Positions 44,300-54,700 of a stretch of 64,000 bases of DNA are shown here, in pieces. The first letter of the stretch is position 1. The number at the start of each line of letters is the position of its first letter. Under the pieces are notes generated by a model that was given only the letters and a program-made list of their open reading frames with translations, did not search any database and was not told where the DNA came from. Where the stretch lies: positions 154,449,741 through 154,513,740 of the forward strand of contig CM041465.1 in NCBI GenBank assembly GCA_023213395.1, read 5' to 3'. The stretch is from Cycas panzhihuaensis. Its lineage: Eukaryota > Cycadophyta. The translations under genes and the position numbers were made by a program.

Positions 44300-45637
44300 T
44301 ATCAGTCCCTTTAATTTCTCTTAGGGAACTATTGCCTATTCTATGGTCTTTGGTATTGAGCGGGTTTAGGATTCTAATTCTATTGGTAGAATTGGCCTTG
44401 TGGTTGAAATGATAACCCTTCTTATGGATAACAAGGGCCTCTTTAATGTTGAGTAGGGCCATCTTATTAGAAATAAGGGCCTCCTTATTGTGGATAAGGG
44501 GCTCCTTATGGAGGGCATAGTCCTCCTTATTGATAGCCTTATCTCTACTGAGAGTAGCTTAGACCTCCCTATTGATATGTGTGTGCTCCCTATTAGTAAA
44601 TTAGGGCTAGTTATTAATAATAAGGGCTAGCTCATTAGAAGCTAGGACCATATGATTAGCTCCTATAATTTTGCAAGAGTTACAAATCAACTTATCATCT
44701 CTTATATTCAATAGCTAGGTGTCTAATTTTACCATAGTAGAGGTAAGTGATATTTGGTCTACTCTGCTAGTTCTTTTAAGGTTGATTCTATGGTTATTAC
44801 TAAGACTATTAAGACTACTGATATGGATTGATGGAGGATGTGCTGACTAGTTATTATTGTTATTTAGTTAGTTATTGATATGACTCTTTAGATATAATCA
44901 GAGAGACCAAGTGTTAAGCTAGATCTTGATGCTAACTAAGCTATTAAGATGCTCTACTAATAGTCTTACCCTTTTCTAAATTATAAGTTGCAAAGGTAGG
45001 GGTTGAGTTAGATGTGGATATCACCCCAAGTTGATTGAGTATATTCGTTTCTTATAATAAGAGTATCTCAAAGGTCATGAAGTCTATTTTGGAATAATTA
45101 TTATGTAGTTTAGAGATAAAGGAGTTATATTCTATGGATAAGATGTTTATAATGCTAGAGATTAAATTATAATCTAAAGGTGGCTCACCGAGGATTATAA
45201 GTTGGTTCTTAATGGTTTTAACTTTAGTTAAGTGGTTTTTAATATCACCTGTAAACGACACTACTAATACACATATTTTAAAGGTTAGGGATATAGATTT
45301 ATCCTCTCTTATAGAGGGCACAAAGTATGGTCCATGCCTCATGAGATGTTTACGCTGTTTTAATATTTTGGTCCACTTTATCTTTAACAACCAAGTGGAT
45401 AAAGGATAAGGTAACATTATCTTGAGATTTAAAGTTAGTTAAGGCTATAAGTTTTAGAGGAATTATGATCGTAGGATCATTGGGAACTTTTATTAGCATA
45501 GTTAGGGGTATGTCTCCATTTATATATGCCTAAAAGTTATTTATTATAAGTAGATTTTTAACTTGTTTTTTACATGGTATGAAGTTGTTAGTGCCAATTA
45601 GTTTAATTGTGTTAGACAATAGCACTTGTAATGGCAT
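44300..45637 (-). pseudogene. Copia-3 gag with heptad-repeat tail
   Basis: The start ATG (minus, 45635-45637) gives MPLQVLLSNTIKLIGTNNF, the copia Gag opening. NLLIINNF.AYINGDIPL, VPNDPTIIIPLKLIALTNFK and ITSHEAW-like capsid blocks follow, then a 121-codon open stretch (45417-45052) with TKVKTIKNQLIILGEPPLDY and LLSS-type helices. The C-terminal part encodes about 14 repeats of seven residues. No convincing CCHC knuckle is visible in the rest. A frameshift lies near 45400. Confidence 0.8.
44380..44665 (-). repeat. 21-bp coding repeat (heptapeptide array) in Copia-3 gag
   Basis: Read on the minus strand, consecutive heptads run ANHMVLA, SNELALI, INN*P*F, TNREHTH, INREV*A, TLSRDKA, INKEDYA, LHKEPLI, HNKEALI, SNKMALL, NIKEALV, IHKKGYH, with Asn-Lys/Arg-Glu recurring at fixed positions. 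Period is exactly 21 bases throughout, so frame is preserved. Strong heptad spacing suggests a helical or coiled-coil segment in the ancestral protein; function is unknown. Confidence 0.85.
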
Positions 45638-46374
45638 TTTTTCTAAGTTTTTTATTTTGTTTTATATTTTTAAGGTTTTTGGCTTATGAACTAATCTACC
45701 TAAAGGGCTACTAAAATAGAGTTCTAAGTCTCAAGGGTCTCTAGGAAAGTTCTTGGTTACTATCTTATTTAGTGGTGTCTACTCACAAGTAGAAAGCTAA
45801 GGACTTGATATACTAGTACATGTGCTTAAAAGCTCAATATACCTTAGTATGTCAGCTATTGAGAAGGTATAAGATCCCTTTGATTTATTTCTCCACCTAC
45901 GTTAGACTTATGTCTAACAATAGATCTAGCAGTGAGAACTTATCAAATCAAGGCACTCACCCCCTTTGTGTCTAGCTTGTTCTCTAAACTCTAATAGAAA
46001 ATATATACACCTGTGTGTTGTGTACTTATTCATATATAACTCATTCACTAAATGAATAAGGCGAGCATAAGGAACACCCATCATGATGCAAAACATAATA
46101 TCATTAAGATAACGAACTGTGTCTAGTCCTCTCATAACTAGACATAGACCTAGTGGTAAATAGAAAGCCAACTAGTTAATTAGGCTTATAACAATAAGAC
46201 TTTAGCAAAATGATATTCAAACCCCTCTCATCCCATGCACACATCTATATTATTCTATCCTTATTTATTTATAGCATTTCAATAGTTTCAACCATTGTTG
46301 GTTAGAATAAAAATAACTAATAATAGTTAGCTATATTACATCAATTAATGTTCAAAAATACATCTAGATTACTC
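45638..46374 (-). other. Copia-3 leader
   Basis: Non-coding sequence upstream of gag. It holds the block shared with Copia-2 (45760-45965). The 81-codon minus frame at 45926-46171 overlaps the edge of this block and has no family match. Beyond about 46200 the sequence is unassigned, and neither primer site nor 5' LTR is visible. Confidence 0.55.
45760..45965 (-). repeat. Leader block shared with Copia-2 (second copy)
   Basis: Counterpart of 18765-18965, with CAATAGATCTAGCAGTGA retained exactly and GGTATAAGATCCCTTTGA opposite GGTATAATACCCCTTGA. It lies about 120 bases upstream of the Copia-3 gag start. Confidence 0.7.
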
Positions 46375-47030
46375 TTGGATTATAGTCTTTAATTACGATC
46401 TACTTATGATTATATTCAAATTGTGATCAACTTGTAATCTTGACTGTAATTAGCTTGTACTTGTGGCCCCAATTATGATTAGCTTATATTTGTAGCTTTG
46501 ATTATAATAAGCTCATACTTGCAGCCCGACTGTGATATGCTCATAACCATGACCTGAATTATGATCTATTCGTAACCATGACTTGAACCATGATCTACTT
46601 GCAGCCATGACTTGAATTGAGATCATCTTGCAACCATGACCTAAACTATGACCTACTCACAACTATGAACTAAATTATGATTTGCTCGTAACCATAAATC
46701 GGACTACAATCTACTCACAACCACAAACTAAACTGTAATCTTCTCACAACCGTGAACCAAATTATGATTTTCTTAAAACCACAAACCAAACTATGATCTA
46801 ACTGTAACCATGATATAAACTGTAATCTACTTGTACTTGTGACCTAAGTTGCGATCTACTCACGATCAACTATAATTAGCTTGTAATCATGACCTTGACT
46901 ATAATCTACCCATACTCATGAGTCAAGTCATGATCTACTCATAATCATAATCTAGTTGTTATTTGCTCATAGTTACTTCCCTTGACTATAATCTACTCAT
47001 AGCCTGACTATGATCTACTCATAGCCTAAC
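46375..47030. repeat. 29-bp minisatellite, about 20 or more diverged copies
   Basis: Units approximate ATGATCTACTCACAACCATGACCTGAACT. Between about 46560 and 46850 successive units keep a 29-base period (28-30) with only substitutions; the flanks contain shorter and mixed units. Variant cores such as GATCTACT and AACCATGA recur through the whole stretch. It lies where the Copia-3 5' LTR would be expected. Confidence 0.85.
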
Positions 47031-48946
47031 CTCATTTATTTATAAACTTACAAAATGTTTTAATTCTTTTCCAAAATTATATATGTAGTTTTGCCCATAT
47101 GCATCTCCCCTATCATAAAACCAAGAAGTGCCCTTACTTGTTTTGAAGGAAAAAGAAAAATTTCCTTCTTTTACCTATTACTTCACCCTATAAAAATAAT
47201 AAACAACATTTGTTTATATATCATTCAACTCTTTGCGCAATCTATTCATTGCTTTCCAAATATAATTTGTATCTAACCTTATAATAATTGGTAGAATTTA
47301 AATACCCTATAATTGATAATAATCCATAAGAATTGTAAGATCTCTCAACACATCTAATTATATCATTATTGGTTTTTCTCACCTATATAACTTTTGAATC
47401 TCTTCTATTGCTTCATTGTGTATATGTTCTATCCTTGACAATTTCTACCACAAATAATATTTCTTAGTCCAAAAATTTGTTACATATTTCACATCTTCCT
47501 CTGTTTCTAGTATCCATGCTTCCAGCTTGTAGACTACCTCATATAATCCTAGGGGAATGTCCTTGTGAAAGTGATCTTTAAGAAATTAAACTTTAAAGGC
47601 AATCTCATTGGTATTTTATACCTAAGTCAAAATAAATTTCTTTAAAAACTCCAAGAAGGCTTCTGAGGTTGCCAATCATTTTTCAAGTTTCTGAATCCTT
47701 TACATGTCTGGTAGAAGAATTCTAATCCTATATTCCATCTCTATCACAAGCTACCTTATTAGTCTCACTAGGAAGAAAGTCTTCTACTATGATATATTCT
47801 GCAGGTCATAGTTCATTGAGTCTAGCCCTTCTTCCAAATAATCCTTTGACTGATTGAGTTCTACCTCTAATACCTAATTATTTAATAGTTCTAAAATTTC
47901 TTACAATCTTCTCTCTGTTGCTAATTTTCTCCTCTATTTCTCCTCTTCCTCGTGTTTCAATGGCTCAGTTGTTCTTATCTTTTTCCCCAATTATTTTGCT
48001 CCCTCTTTAACTATAGCAAGTTCCTCTTCCACCTTCCATGTCCCCTCTCTTATTTCTACTTTTTTATCACGAGGTTGCTTCTACTTATGGTTTCTCTTCT
48101 AACTCTTCCTCAATTACTAGGCAGGATCAAGGAGTGCTCACCTTCTCTTATAGGTGGAGCTAGTTGTTGACCTATTCATGTAATCTAGTCAATGGTGAAG
48201 AACCTTATCGATGCTCTCTTGAACATAACTCTATCAATTTTTCTAATAAAGGTTTCCCTTCCTTAACTTTTAGAAGTTGAATTCCTAGGCATTATGAGAA
48301 CAATAAGATGAACTAGGTAACACCTTTTATAACTTCTAAAATTTTTAGGAATTTATTAGAGACAAACTTGGCCTAATTGAACTTTTATCCTTCCATAATC
48401 TTAATTAACATAGTACATAAATGAGTAGGTATAAATGAATTCTTTTATCCTAAGAATACCCTTATGAATAGGAAATGAGCTACCTACTACATTTCCTTGC
48501 GTGAAATCCCTAAAACTCAAATTTCCAAACTAGAAGCATTAGATTCCTTTGCCCTAATTTCTTGTGCCACTTGTTTCCTATATATCTTCTTATTCTTGGG
48601 AATGTCTAGTCCCTCATTGGGTAATCTTATTACCCTTGTAATCGCTTTCACTAAAAAAACTAATATGGACAGTCATTATGCCACTGTTACAATTGTAGTT
48701 GAAAGGAAACTATATATATTCAAAATAATATTGACTAATATGTATTGGTTCAATCCCATGGCTATCATCGTCTTTCTACATTCTTCCTCTAGCCTCATTT
48801 CTTGCCATTGCTTCCTTATCTAATCATCATATGATTCTGGAAATGTGACTATCATTCTTTACAATTCCATTGTTGTCATTTCTACACTTCTTCCTTCTAC
48901 CTTACTTACTCATGAATGTTTAGATAGTTTGTTGCTTTGTGCACTT
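47031..48946 (-). other. Unresolved coding-like stretch, possibly gypsy 3' ORF
   Basis: Minus-strand readings include long Glu/Lys/Arg-rich patches (about 47700-48160), RIRILLPDM-like and KLEKxLATSEA-like strings near 47600-47730, and VIRLPNEGLDIPKNKKIY near 48600. These look like decayed protein, perhaps a coiled-coil gag or an extra ORF downstream of gypsy B integrase, since the region is contiguous with gypsy B once Copia-4 is removed. I recognise no domain. The 108-codon plus-strand frame at 48497-48823 is antisense to this and probably a shadow. Confidence 0.35.
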
Positions 48947-48951
48947 TGATT
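48947..48951. repeat. Target-site duplication TGATT, left (Copia-4)
   Basis: TGATT abuts the left LTR and is repeated at 53417-53421. Confidence 0.88.
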
Positions 48952-49318
48952 TGTTGAAATATACAAAGAGATCATCCAATATTCAAGAACCATAGAGAAA
49001 ATAACATGAACATCATATGATAGCATTAACTCAATACGAAAGGACGTGCATCACAATGTATCCACATCAACAATAATATTATAATGGAATCCATCTAGAC
49101 TCAATATATTCTCTACTCTACCTCAACCACTTATTTATATATCACATGTGCGAGAGAGTAGTATGACTTGTGTTATATGTGGAATAAATGACCTCTAATA
49201 CAACCAACCACATAACACTTATTTATTGACCAATAGCCTAATGAGCACTTAGTTGTGCATGTGTGCATTACCCTTAAATACATTAGGACACATACACATT
49301 AAACATTATCCTCCAACA
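48952..49318 (-). repeat. Copia-4 3' LTR
   Basis: On the minus strand TGTTGGAGGATAATG to GTATATTTCAACA, 367 bp, same length as the partner. About 33 differences from the other copy were counted by eye, many of them transitions. Confidence 0.92.
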
Positions 49319-49328
49319 CCTCCCTATA
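49319..49328 (-). promoter_or_regulatory. Copia-4 polypurine tract
   Basis: TATAGGGAGG on the minus strand directly before the TGTTGGAGG terminus. Confidence 0.8.
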
Positions 49329-50640
49329 ATGTTTAATGTCATGACTATAAAAGGACTAAATACCAAAGACTAATATGACACTTGACAATGGACTTAGGAC
49401 ATTAAACATGACTTCTATTGGACTTCTAATTTGATCAACATGTACTTTACCTTCTTTGAATTTGTAATATCTTGATCTCGGAATAGTCTTAAACATAATA
49501 TCTTTGCCTTAATCTGTCTTCATTCCTACAATGTCGTCTTTGAGGTAGTCCTTTAGAGTGATAGTTCTTAAACTTCATCTTCATATGCAATAGGAAATCC
49601 TTTTTCATGTAAACCATATAGTAGATCATGGCCAAATCAGCTTAAGCCTGATGTAGACATGTTAGGTGATTCTGTATGTACTCATCAAAAGCATCTTCAA
49701 AGTTTACATCAAGTATGTCTTTAACCATATGTTTGCTTTTATTTTCTTCAACATATTATTGATCAATAATTATTAAACAAATGCTAACATTTGAAAATAG
49801 GTCAACAAGAGAAGAGTCAACATCATCAACATCCAAATATAAAGACAAGTCATCAAATAGTAAATCAACACCACTTGAAATATGAACATCAACATCTTGT
49901 AAGTTATCATCATCCTATATGTGTTCCTTCTCAACAATTTCTTCAACTTTAAGTGGAAAGTCTTCATCATCTTAAGAGCAATTAGGATTAAAACCAGTAA
50001 CTAAATTGGAAATGGAAATAGAATTCACTTCATCAACTTCATCCTCCCTTGAAGCAATGAATTCATCTAGAGGAATTTCAATTGCTTCATCATAATTACA
50101 TGTAGTAGGTTAAACATCCTCTTCAGGTTCAAGAATATATTCAATAGTAGTTTCATCAGTAATATCATTATTTTCTTAACATACCTTTTCATTTGTATCA
50201 CTGGTACAATCTTCATCATCTTCCTTATCTATATTGAAGTCATCAACAACTATGGTTGCCCTTTCAAGATACTCTTGCACCTATTAAGGACTCTTTTCAT
50301 ACACATTCTTTAGAAGATTCCATGCCTCATTAGTAGTGCTAACATTATGAATTGCATGAACAATAAATTGATGTGAAGAGGGAAGGTTCTTTTTGTCAAA
50401 TGCTATAAGAATCGCATCAATGGATACCGGATTCTTTTTCTTAAAACTTTCTTCTCCTTCTTTGTTAATCTCTGAAGTGCCATCCCAAACAATTTCCCAT
50501 AACCTTTTCACCATAAATATACACTTTATTTTAATTTTTCAAATACAAAAATTAGTTCTAATATACTTGGGTAAGGCTTGGGAATATTTATTAACCAAAA
50601 TTCATTCTTTTCTGGTACAAAAATAATAATGTCCTCTAGC
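49329..50640 (-). pseudogene. Copia-4 gag-like region
   Basis: The minus strand shows TNFCI.KIKIKCIFMVKRLWEIVWDG, then a 76-codon open stretch (50514-50284) with LIAFDKKNLPSSHQFIVHAI and TTNEAWNLLKNVYEKS. This is the UBN2-type copia Gag core: FWxxKMxxxL...LW, a helix ending in EAW, LxxxY. Downstream is an Asp/Glu-rich segment (DLQDVDVHISSGVDLLFDD near 49870) and a basic patch FKTIPRSRYYKFKEGKVHVD near 49450. No knuckle or protease follows before the polypurine tract. Stops are TAG or TAA at a few sites. A plus-strand frame at 50393-50626 is a shadow. Confidence 0.75.
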
Positions 50641-51698
50641 TCCATCATGAAAGATTAACTTGACTACAATCACATCATTTAGTATTCATGCATCAACTTT
50701 GAATAATACTAACTCTATCAAAACAACAAGATATTCTCCCAAATCATATACCAAAGTGTCCCCCTCTGAGATACAATTTCAACACCTCTAATAGATTGGA
50801 AAATAATTGTCTGGATAGAGAGATATTACAAAATTTATACTAAGACCTTCTTAAATAATGAAACTGAATAAGGGAAATCTTAAACCCCTTAAGAATAAGT
50901 TGCAGTTCATATTAAAATTCCATGAGACCAAAAGACTTAGTCATTAGGGGGCTAAGCTCCAAACCATATTTCAATATAACTTCACAAAAATATAAAATTT
51001 TCCCTAATAATCTTCACATTTACTTCTACAGGCTTGAAATAACTTACCAATCTAACTTAATTTAATGTAATTAAAGTTAATCTAAATGGTCAAGGAGGGG
51101 CATATCATCAAACCCTAATTTATCTTTGTATGTGCTAGTAGCAAATTCTCCATGGCCGTGGCTATGACTAATGGAAGCTCTACTTCGCACAGATTCCCTA
51201 AGTTACACCTTTACTTAATAGACAATAGCTCACACAACAGAGTGATCATTTCATGCATGTTCTATTATCTGTCAACATGTTGGCCCAAAGAAATTCTGGT
51301 GAGAAGACTGCAATGTTAGTAGTGATTGACTTGAGCAATGCTAGTTCTCACGGGAGTCCCTATCCATCCAAGTAGATGTTGCTATCATTTTTTACCTCAT
51401 CTTAGATCAGTTGAAGCTAGGCATGACGTAGCTCTTCCTCCCTCTCTATAGATCATTATATGGTAGCCATCTCTCCTTGTGATCAAACTCCTATTCACAG
51501 AAAGATCTCTTCATCATCTACTATAGCCTTAACACAATTCATTTAATGGGCACTTGTTATTTCCATCTACGTAGCTTCCTTCCCACACAAAAGAGGCTCC
51601 TTATATGGCTCCTTCGTCTATGGTGTGATCTCCCATGTTATGTAGTGTTCTCCATATAGACACCTACAGAGGGTTTTCATATATAGAAACTTGTACAT
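50641..51698. other. Copia-4 leader, segment between gag and bHLH fragment
   Basis: Somewhat less AT-rich than neighbouring elements. No family is recognised on either strand, though minus-strand strings such as ERxEELRHA (near 51420) might be further decayed host sequence. It may include more of the captured locus, upstream of the bHLH fragment in its own orientation. Confidence 0.4.
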
Positions 51699-52185
51699 CA
51701 GGACAACAGACAATATATTTAGGATCATGTTAAAGAGCTGTGAGAAATTGTACCAAATGGAGCCAAGTGTAATATCGATGCTTTACAAGAACGCACCATC
51801 AAGCACATGCTTTTCTTGCACATTATTAACAAGCATAATGATAAACTAAAATAGAGCAGAGAGACAAAGGTTCTTGATAAGGATGGCTATTTGATTACAA
51901 GAGATAGTGTGGAAGGCGGTGCTAGCTGGGTATTAGAACTAGGTGATCAAACCATGGGATGTCCCATTGTAGTGGAAAATTTGACAAATGCTTGTAGAGA
52001 TGTTATGTAAGGAATGTGGACTTTTTCTTGCAATAGCAAACATCATTCGAGGCTTGGGGCTTACAATATTGAAGGGAGTCATGGAAGCTTGGAAGGACAA
52101 GATCTGGGCACACTTTATAGTGGAGGAAAACGTGGATGTACATAGGGTGGAAATTTTGTAGTTGCTCATGTGGTTGTTACAGTAA
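51699..52185 (+). pseudogene. Captured bHLH transcription-factor fragment (LONESOME HIGHWAY-like), antisense to Copia-4
   Basis: Plus-strand reading from 51699 gives QDNRQYI*DHVKEL*EIV, PNGAKCNIDALQERTIKHM, LFLHIINKHNDKLK, then DSVEGGASWVLELGDQTMGCPIVVENL. After a frameshift near 52000 it reads EMLCKECGLFLAIANIIRG, LGLTILKGVMEAWKDKIWAH and FIVEENVDVHRVEIL, ending in a TAA. This is the bHLH motif plus C-terminal domain of plant LHW/EMB1444-type proteins, vascular and root regulators that heterodimerise with TMO5-type partners. Stops (TAG for Gln, TGA for Arg) and the frameshift make it a pseudogene. No intron is obvious. Identification from memory of the family. Confidence 0.86.
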
Positions 52186-53038
52186 AATAACAAGAACAGT
52201 TCGAGTCCAACCAGTTAGCCTAGCTTAGTTACACCTCGGGGCATGGACAATGGCTCTCAAACTTTCAGTGCCTTCTAGTGACCTCTAATGCCTACCTTTG
52301 GCATGAAAGAAAGATTACAGTAATTATCCTACTCAAGACATGGGTATTTACCTTGTTGGAGTGTATTCTTATTTGAAAAATACTGCAAGTGGTCTTAAAA
52401 TCTTGGCCCACCATGACCAACATCATTACATTATAACTTTGATTCAATTGTTGGATCAAATTAGGGCTAGTGTAACCCCCCTCCTATTTGTAGACTCTAA
52501 TTTTCCCCTGTTGCCATTAGCATATCAATCTATATAGATGCCATAATATGATTGGTAAGGGGTTCTTCCAAGGCTAGCATATATTCTCCATATAGACCAT
52601 TTCATGGTGGGTGTATCTATTTCACCTGTGCTTGTTCACTTTTCATGGCATACAACCATCTTCATATAGTAGTCAATGGAGATAATTATCACTCTATTTG
52701 TGTGTAAAATAATCATGCAAAAGGTTTACACAACAACTATCTTTCCTCAAGGCAAGATTTCAGAGAAACAATTTGGTAATTGGCACCAATTACATCCTTA
52801 TCAACTAGATCTTTCATAGAGCAAACCCTACCTATGGCTACTTCACATATAAAAGTAAAGAAAAGATGTTACCTGACAGTAATTCTTGTATCAGTTATGG
52901 TCATGGCTAAGCACATCTCGCAATAATGGTATCATCTACAAGCATAATCACTAATTGGAAAATGACTCTATGGAGCCACCTCCACACTCTTAAATAAAAT
53001 GGAAGCCCTATAAAATGATGAACTTGACAAGTGACATT
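52186..53038. other. Copia-4 leader, segment between bHLH fragment and primer site
   Basis: No coding recognised. The first few hundred bases after the bHLH stop may be its 3' untranslated sequence, carried along with the capture; the rest is probably element leader. The 63-codon minus frame at 52907-53098 runs through the primer site into the LTR and is not credible as a gene. Confidence 0.45.
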
Positions 53039-53049
53039 CTCTGATACCA
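53039..53049 (-). promoter_or_regulatory. Copia-4 primer binding site
   Basis: TGGTATCAGAG on the minus strand, immediately adjacent to the 5' LTR, a perfect match to the initiator tRNA-Met site of copia elements. Confidence 0.9.
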
Positions 53050-53416
53050 TGTTGAAATATATAAAGAGATCATCCAATATACAAGAACCATAGAGCAAAT
53101 AACATGAATATAATATGATAGCATTAACTCAATATAAAAGGAAGTACATCACAATGTATGCATATCAATAATAATATCACAATGGAATCCATCTAGACTT
53201 AATATGTTCTCTAATCTACTTCAACCACTTATTTATATGTCATAGGTGGGAGAGAGTAGTATGACTTGTGTTACATGTGGGATAAATGACCTCTAATACA
53301 ACCAACCACATAACACCTATTTATTAACCAATAGCCTAATGACCACTTAGTTGCACATGTGTGCATTACCCCTAAATACATTGGGACATATACACATTAA
53401 ATATTATCCTCCAACA
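53050..53416 (-). repeat. Copia-4 5' LTR
   Basis: 367 bp, TG...CA termini, partner of 48952-49318. The position of the primer site on its left fixes the minus orientation. Confidence 0.92.
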
Positions 53417-53421
53417 TGATT
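53417..53421. repeat. Target-site duplication TGATT, right (Copia-4)
   Basis: Identical to 48947-48951. Confidence 0.88.
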
Positions 53422-53679
53422 AACTTAAATCTTGAAAAAGAATTGGTTCACAACTATTGAGTTAATGCACCTCCTTTCCATCTTATTGTAATCATGAAAA
53501 AGTAATCCTTTTGGATTACGATTGATTCACCCTTAGTAATGGTCACCTCTATATCTTTTTCAAAATCGATACCATGTGGCACCTTAATTATTTTGTCATA
53601 GGTCTATCTTTTGATAAGGATGTGATTATTCCTTAATTAGAAATTAAACTTGATTGATCACAGCTTTTATTAACTCTTC

Positions 53680-54700
53680 ATGGGTTTACTTTTTAATGAT
53701 GGAAACCACTACCACCTTATGTTTTCCATCAATTTTTTTCTTTTTTTTTAATTATCTCATTGTGTATGGCTTCAACCTACTACTATTCACAACCTTCAGA
53801 AGAATTTTACCATCAAGTTGTATGAGTTGGACTACCCCATTCTTGTCAATGTGAATTACCTTATATGGCCCTAACTAGCATAATCTTAACTTACCTACTT
53901 TTGTCCAAACTTTACTATTATACATCAGCACCAAGTCATCTTCAAGAAATTTTGGTACTTATAGGTGTCGATCATTCTAAGTTTTTTGTTATTATTTTTT
54001 TATTTTCAATTCCTATAGTGCTTGTGTCCTTTCATCTAGTTTTAGTAGCTCCACAATCCTCTCATTCCATGAATCTTATTCATTCATTCATAGCTAGAGA
54101 GCTACTAAAAATTTTTCTACTTGAAATTCTAATAGAAGTACCACTTCTAAACTATAAATGAAGTATTGTTTCTAAATTCTAAACCAATTGAAGAGGTATT
54201 TTCTTATGTAGTTGTTTAACCATTGTTTGATCCAGTAAAAGGATAGAATGTGGTCATTTTGGCCAATTCATTCTTCCTTTATTACAGATCTTTGATAGAA
54301 TTATCTTTAAAATTTTATTGGTATTCTCTACCTAACCATTAGCTCTAGGATAATAGGGAGAAGATTGATAATGTTGGATCATGAATTCATTAATTAAATG
54401 CTTTATGGTACTACTTAAAAAACTACCACCCTAATATAATACTAATTTTAATGGACAACCAAAATAGACAATGATACTTTTATACAAAAATTCTATGGTA
54501 CTAATAGTATCATACTACCTAAGAGGTCTAACTTCTATCCATTTAGTGAAGAAATCAGTAGCTAGTAATATGTATCTAGCATTTGTTCATGTTTCTAGGG
54601 GGATTATTGGTCCAATGAAATCCAAACCCCATTTCTCAAAGGATGTTTATGCCAAAATAAGATGTAAGGGCATAAAATGATATTTTCCAAGCTTACCCAT
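53680..54700 (-). pseudogene. Gypsy B: integrase
   Basis: WGLDFIGPI (about 54611-54637) holds the first catalytic Asp, followed by ARYILLATDFFTKW-like reading with small shifts and LRG. The later part gives ERIVELLKLDERTQAL, NDRHL, FLEDDLVLMYNSK, KLRL, LGPYKVIHIDKNGVVQLIQL and SRLKPYTMR, which is the plant gypsy C-terminal (GPY/F) domain with its LGPY core. The middle, holding the second Asp and the Glu, is heavily broken. The plus-strand frames at 53654-54161 and 54471-54680 are antisense shadows. Confidence 0.85.

Larger units (their letters stand above)
40565..46374 (-). mobile_element. Copia-3, 5'-truncated Ty1/copia element
   Basis: Minus-strand copia with 3' LTR, polypurine tract, RNase H, RT, integrase, protease, gag and a leader, inserted into gypsy A copy 2. 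No 5' LTR or primer site is seen on the right; the leader fades near 46200 and a minisatellite begins at about 46375. The leader shares a block with Copia-2, but the coding regions belong to a different copia lineage. All domains carry stops or frameshifts. Confidence 0.82.
48952..53416 (-). mobile_element. Copia-4, gag-only non-autonomous LTR element with captured gene fragment
   Basis: A 4,465-bp element with two 367-bp LTRs (about 91% identical by eye), a perfect tRNA-Met primer site, a polypurine tract and a 5-bp duplication. The 3.7-kb interior has a copia-type gag region next to the 3' LTR but no protease, integrase, RT or RNase H. The remaining 2.4 kb includes an antisense bHLH gene fragment. 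This matches the TR-GAG idea of non-autonomous elements that keep gag. It is the youngest LTR element here by LTR similarity. Confidence 0.88.

Noticed and set aside
46375-47030. 29-bp array as CRISPR repeats
   Set aside because: Units are directly adjacent with no unique spacers and the genome is eukaryotic.
48497-48823. 108-codon plus-strand frame as a membrane protein gene
   Set aside because: Hydrophobic composition is what antisense of Lys/Glu-rich coding gives; the opposite strand has the more protein-like reading, and there is no start context or homologue recognised.
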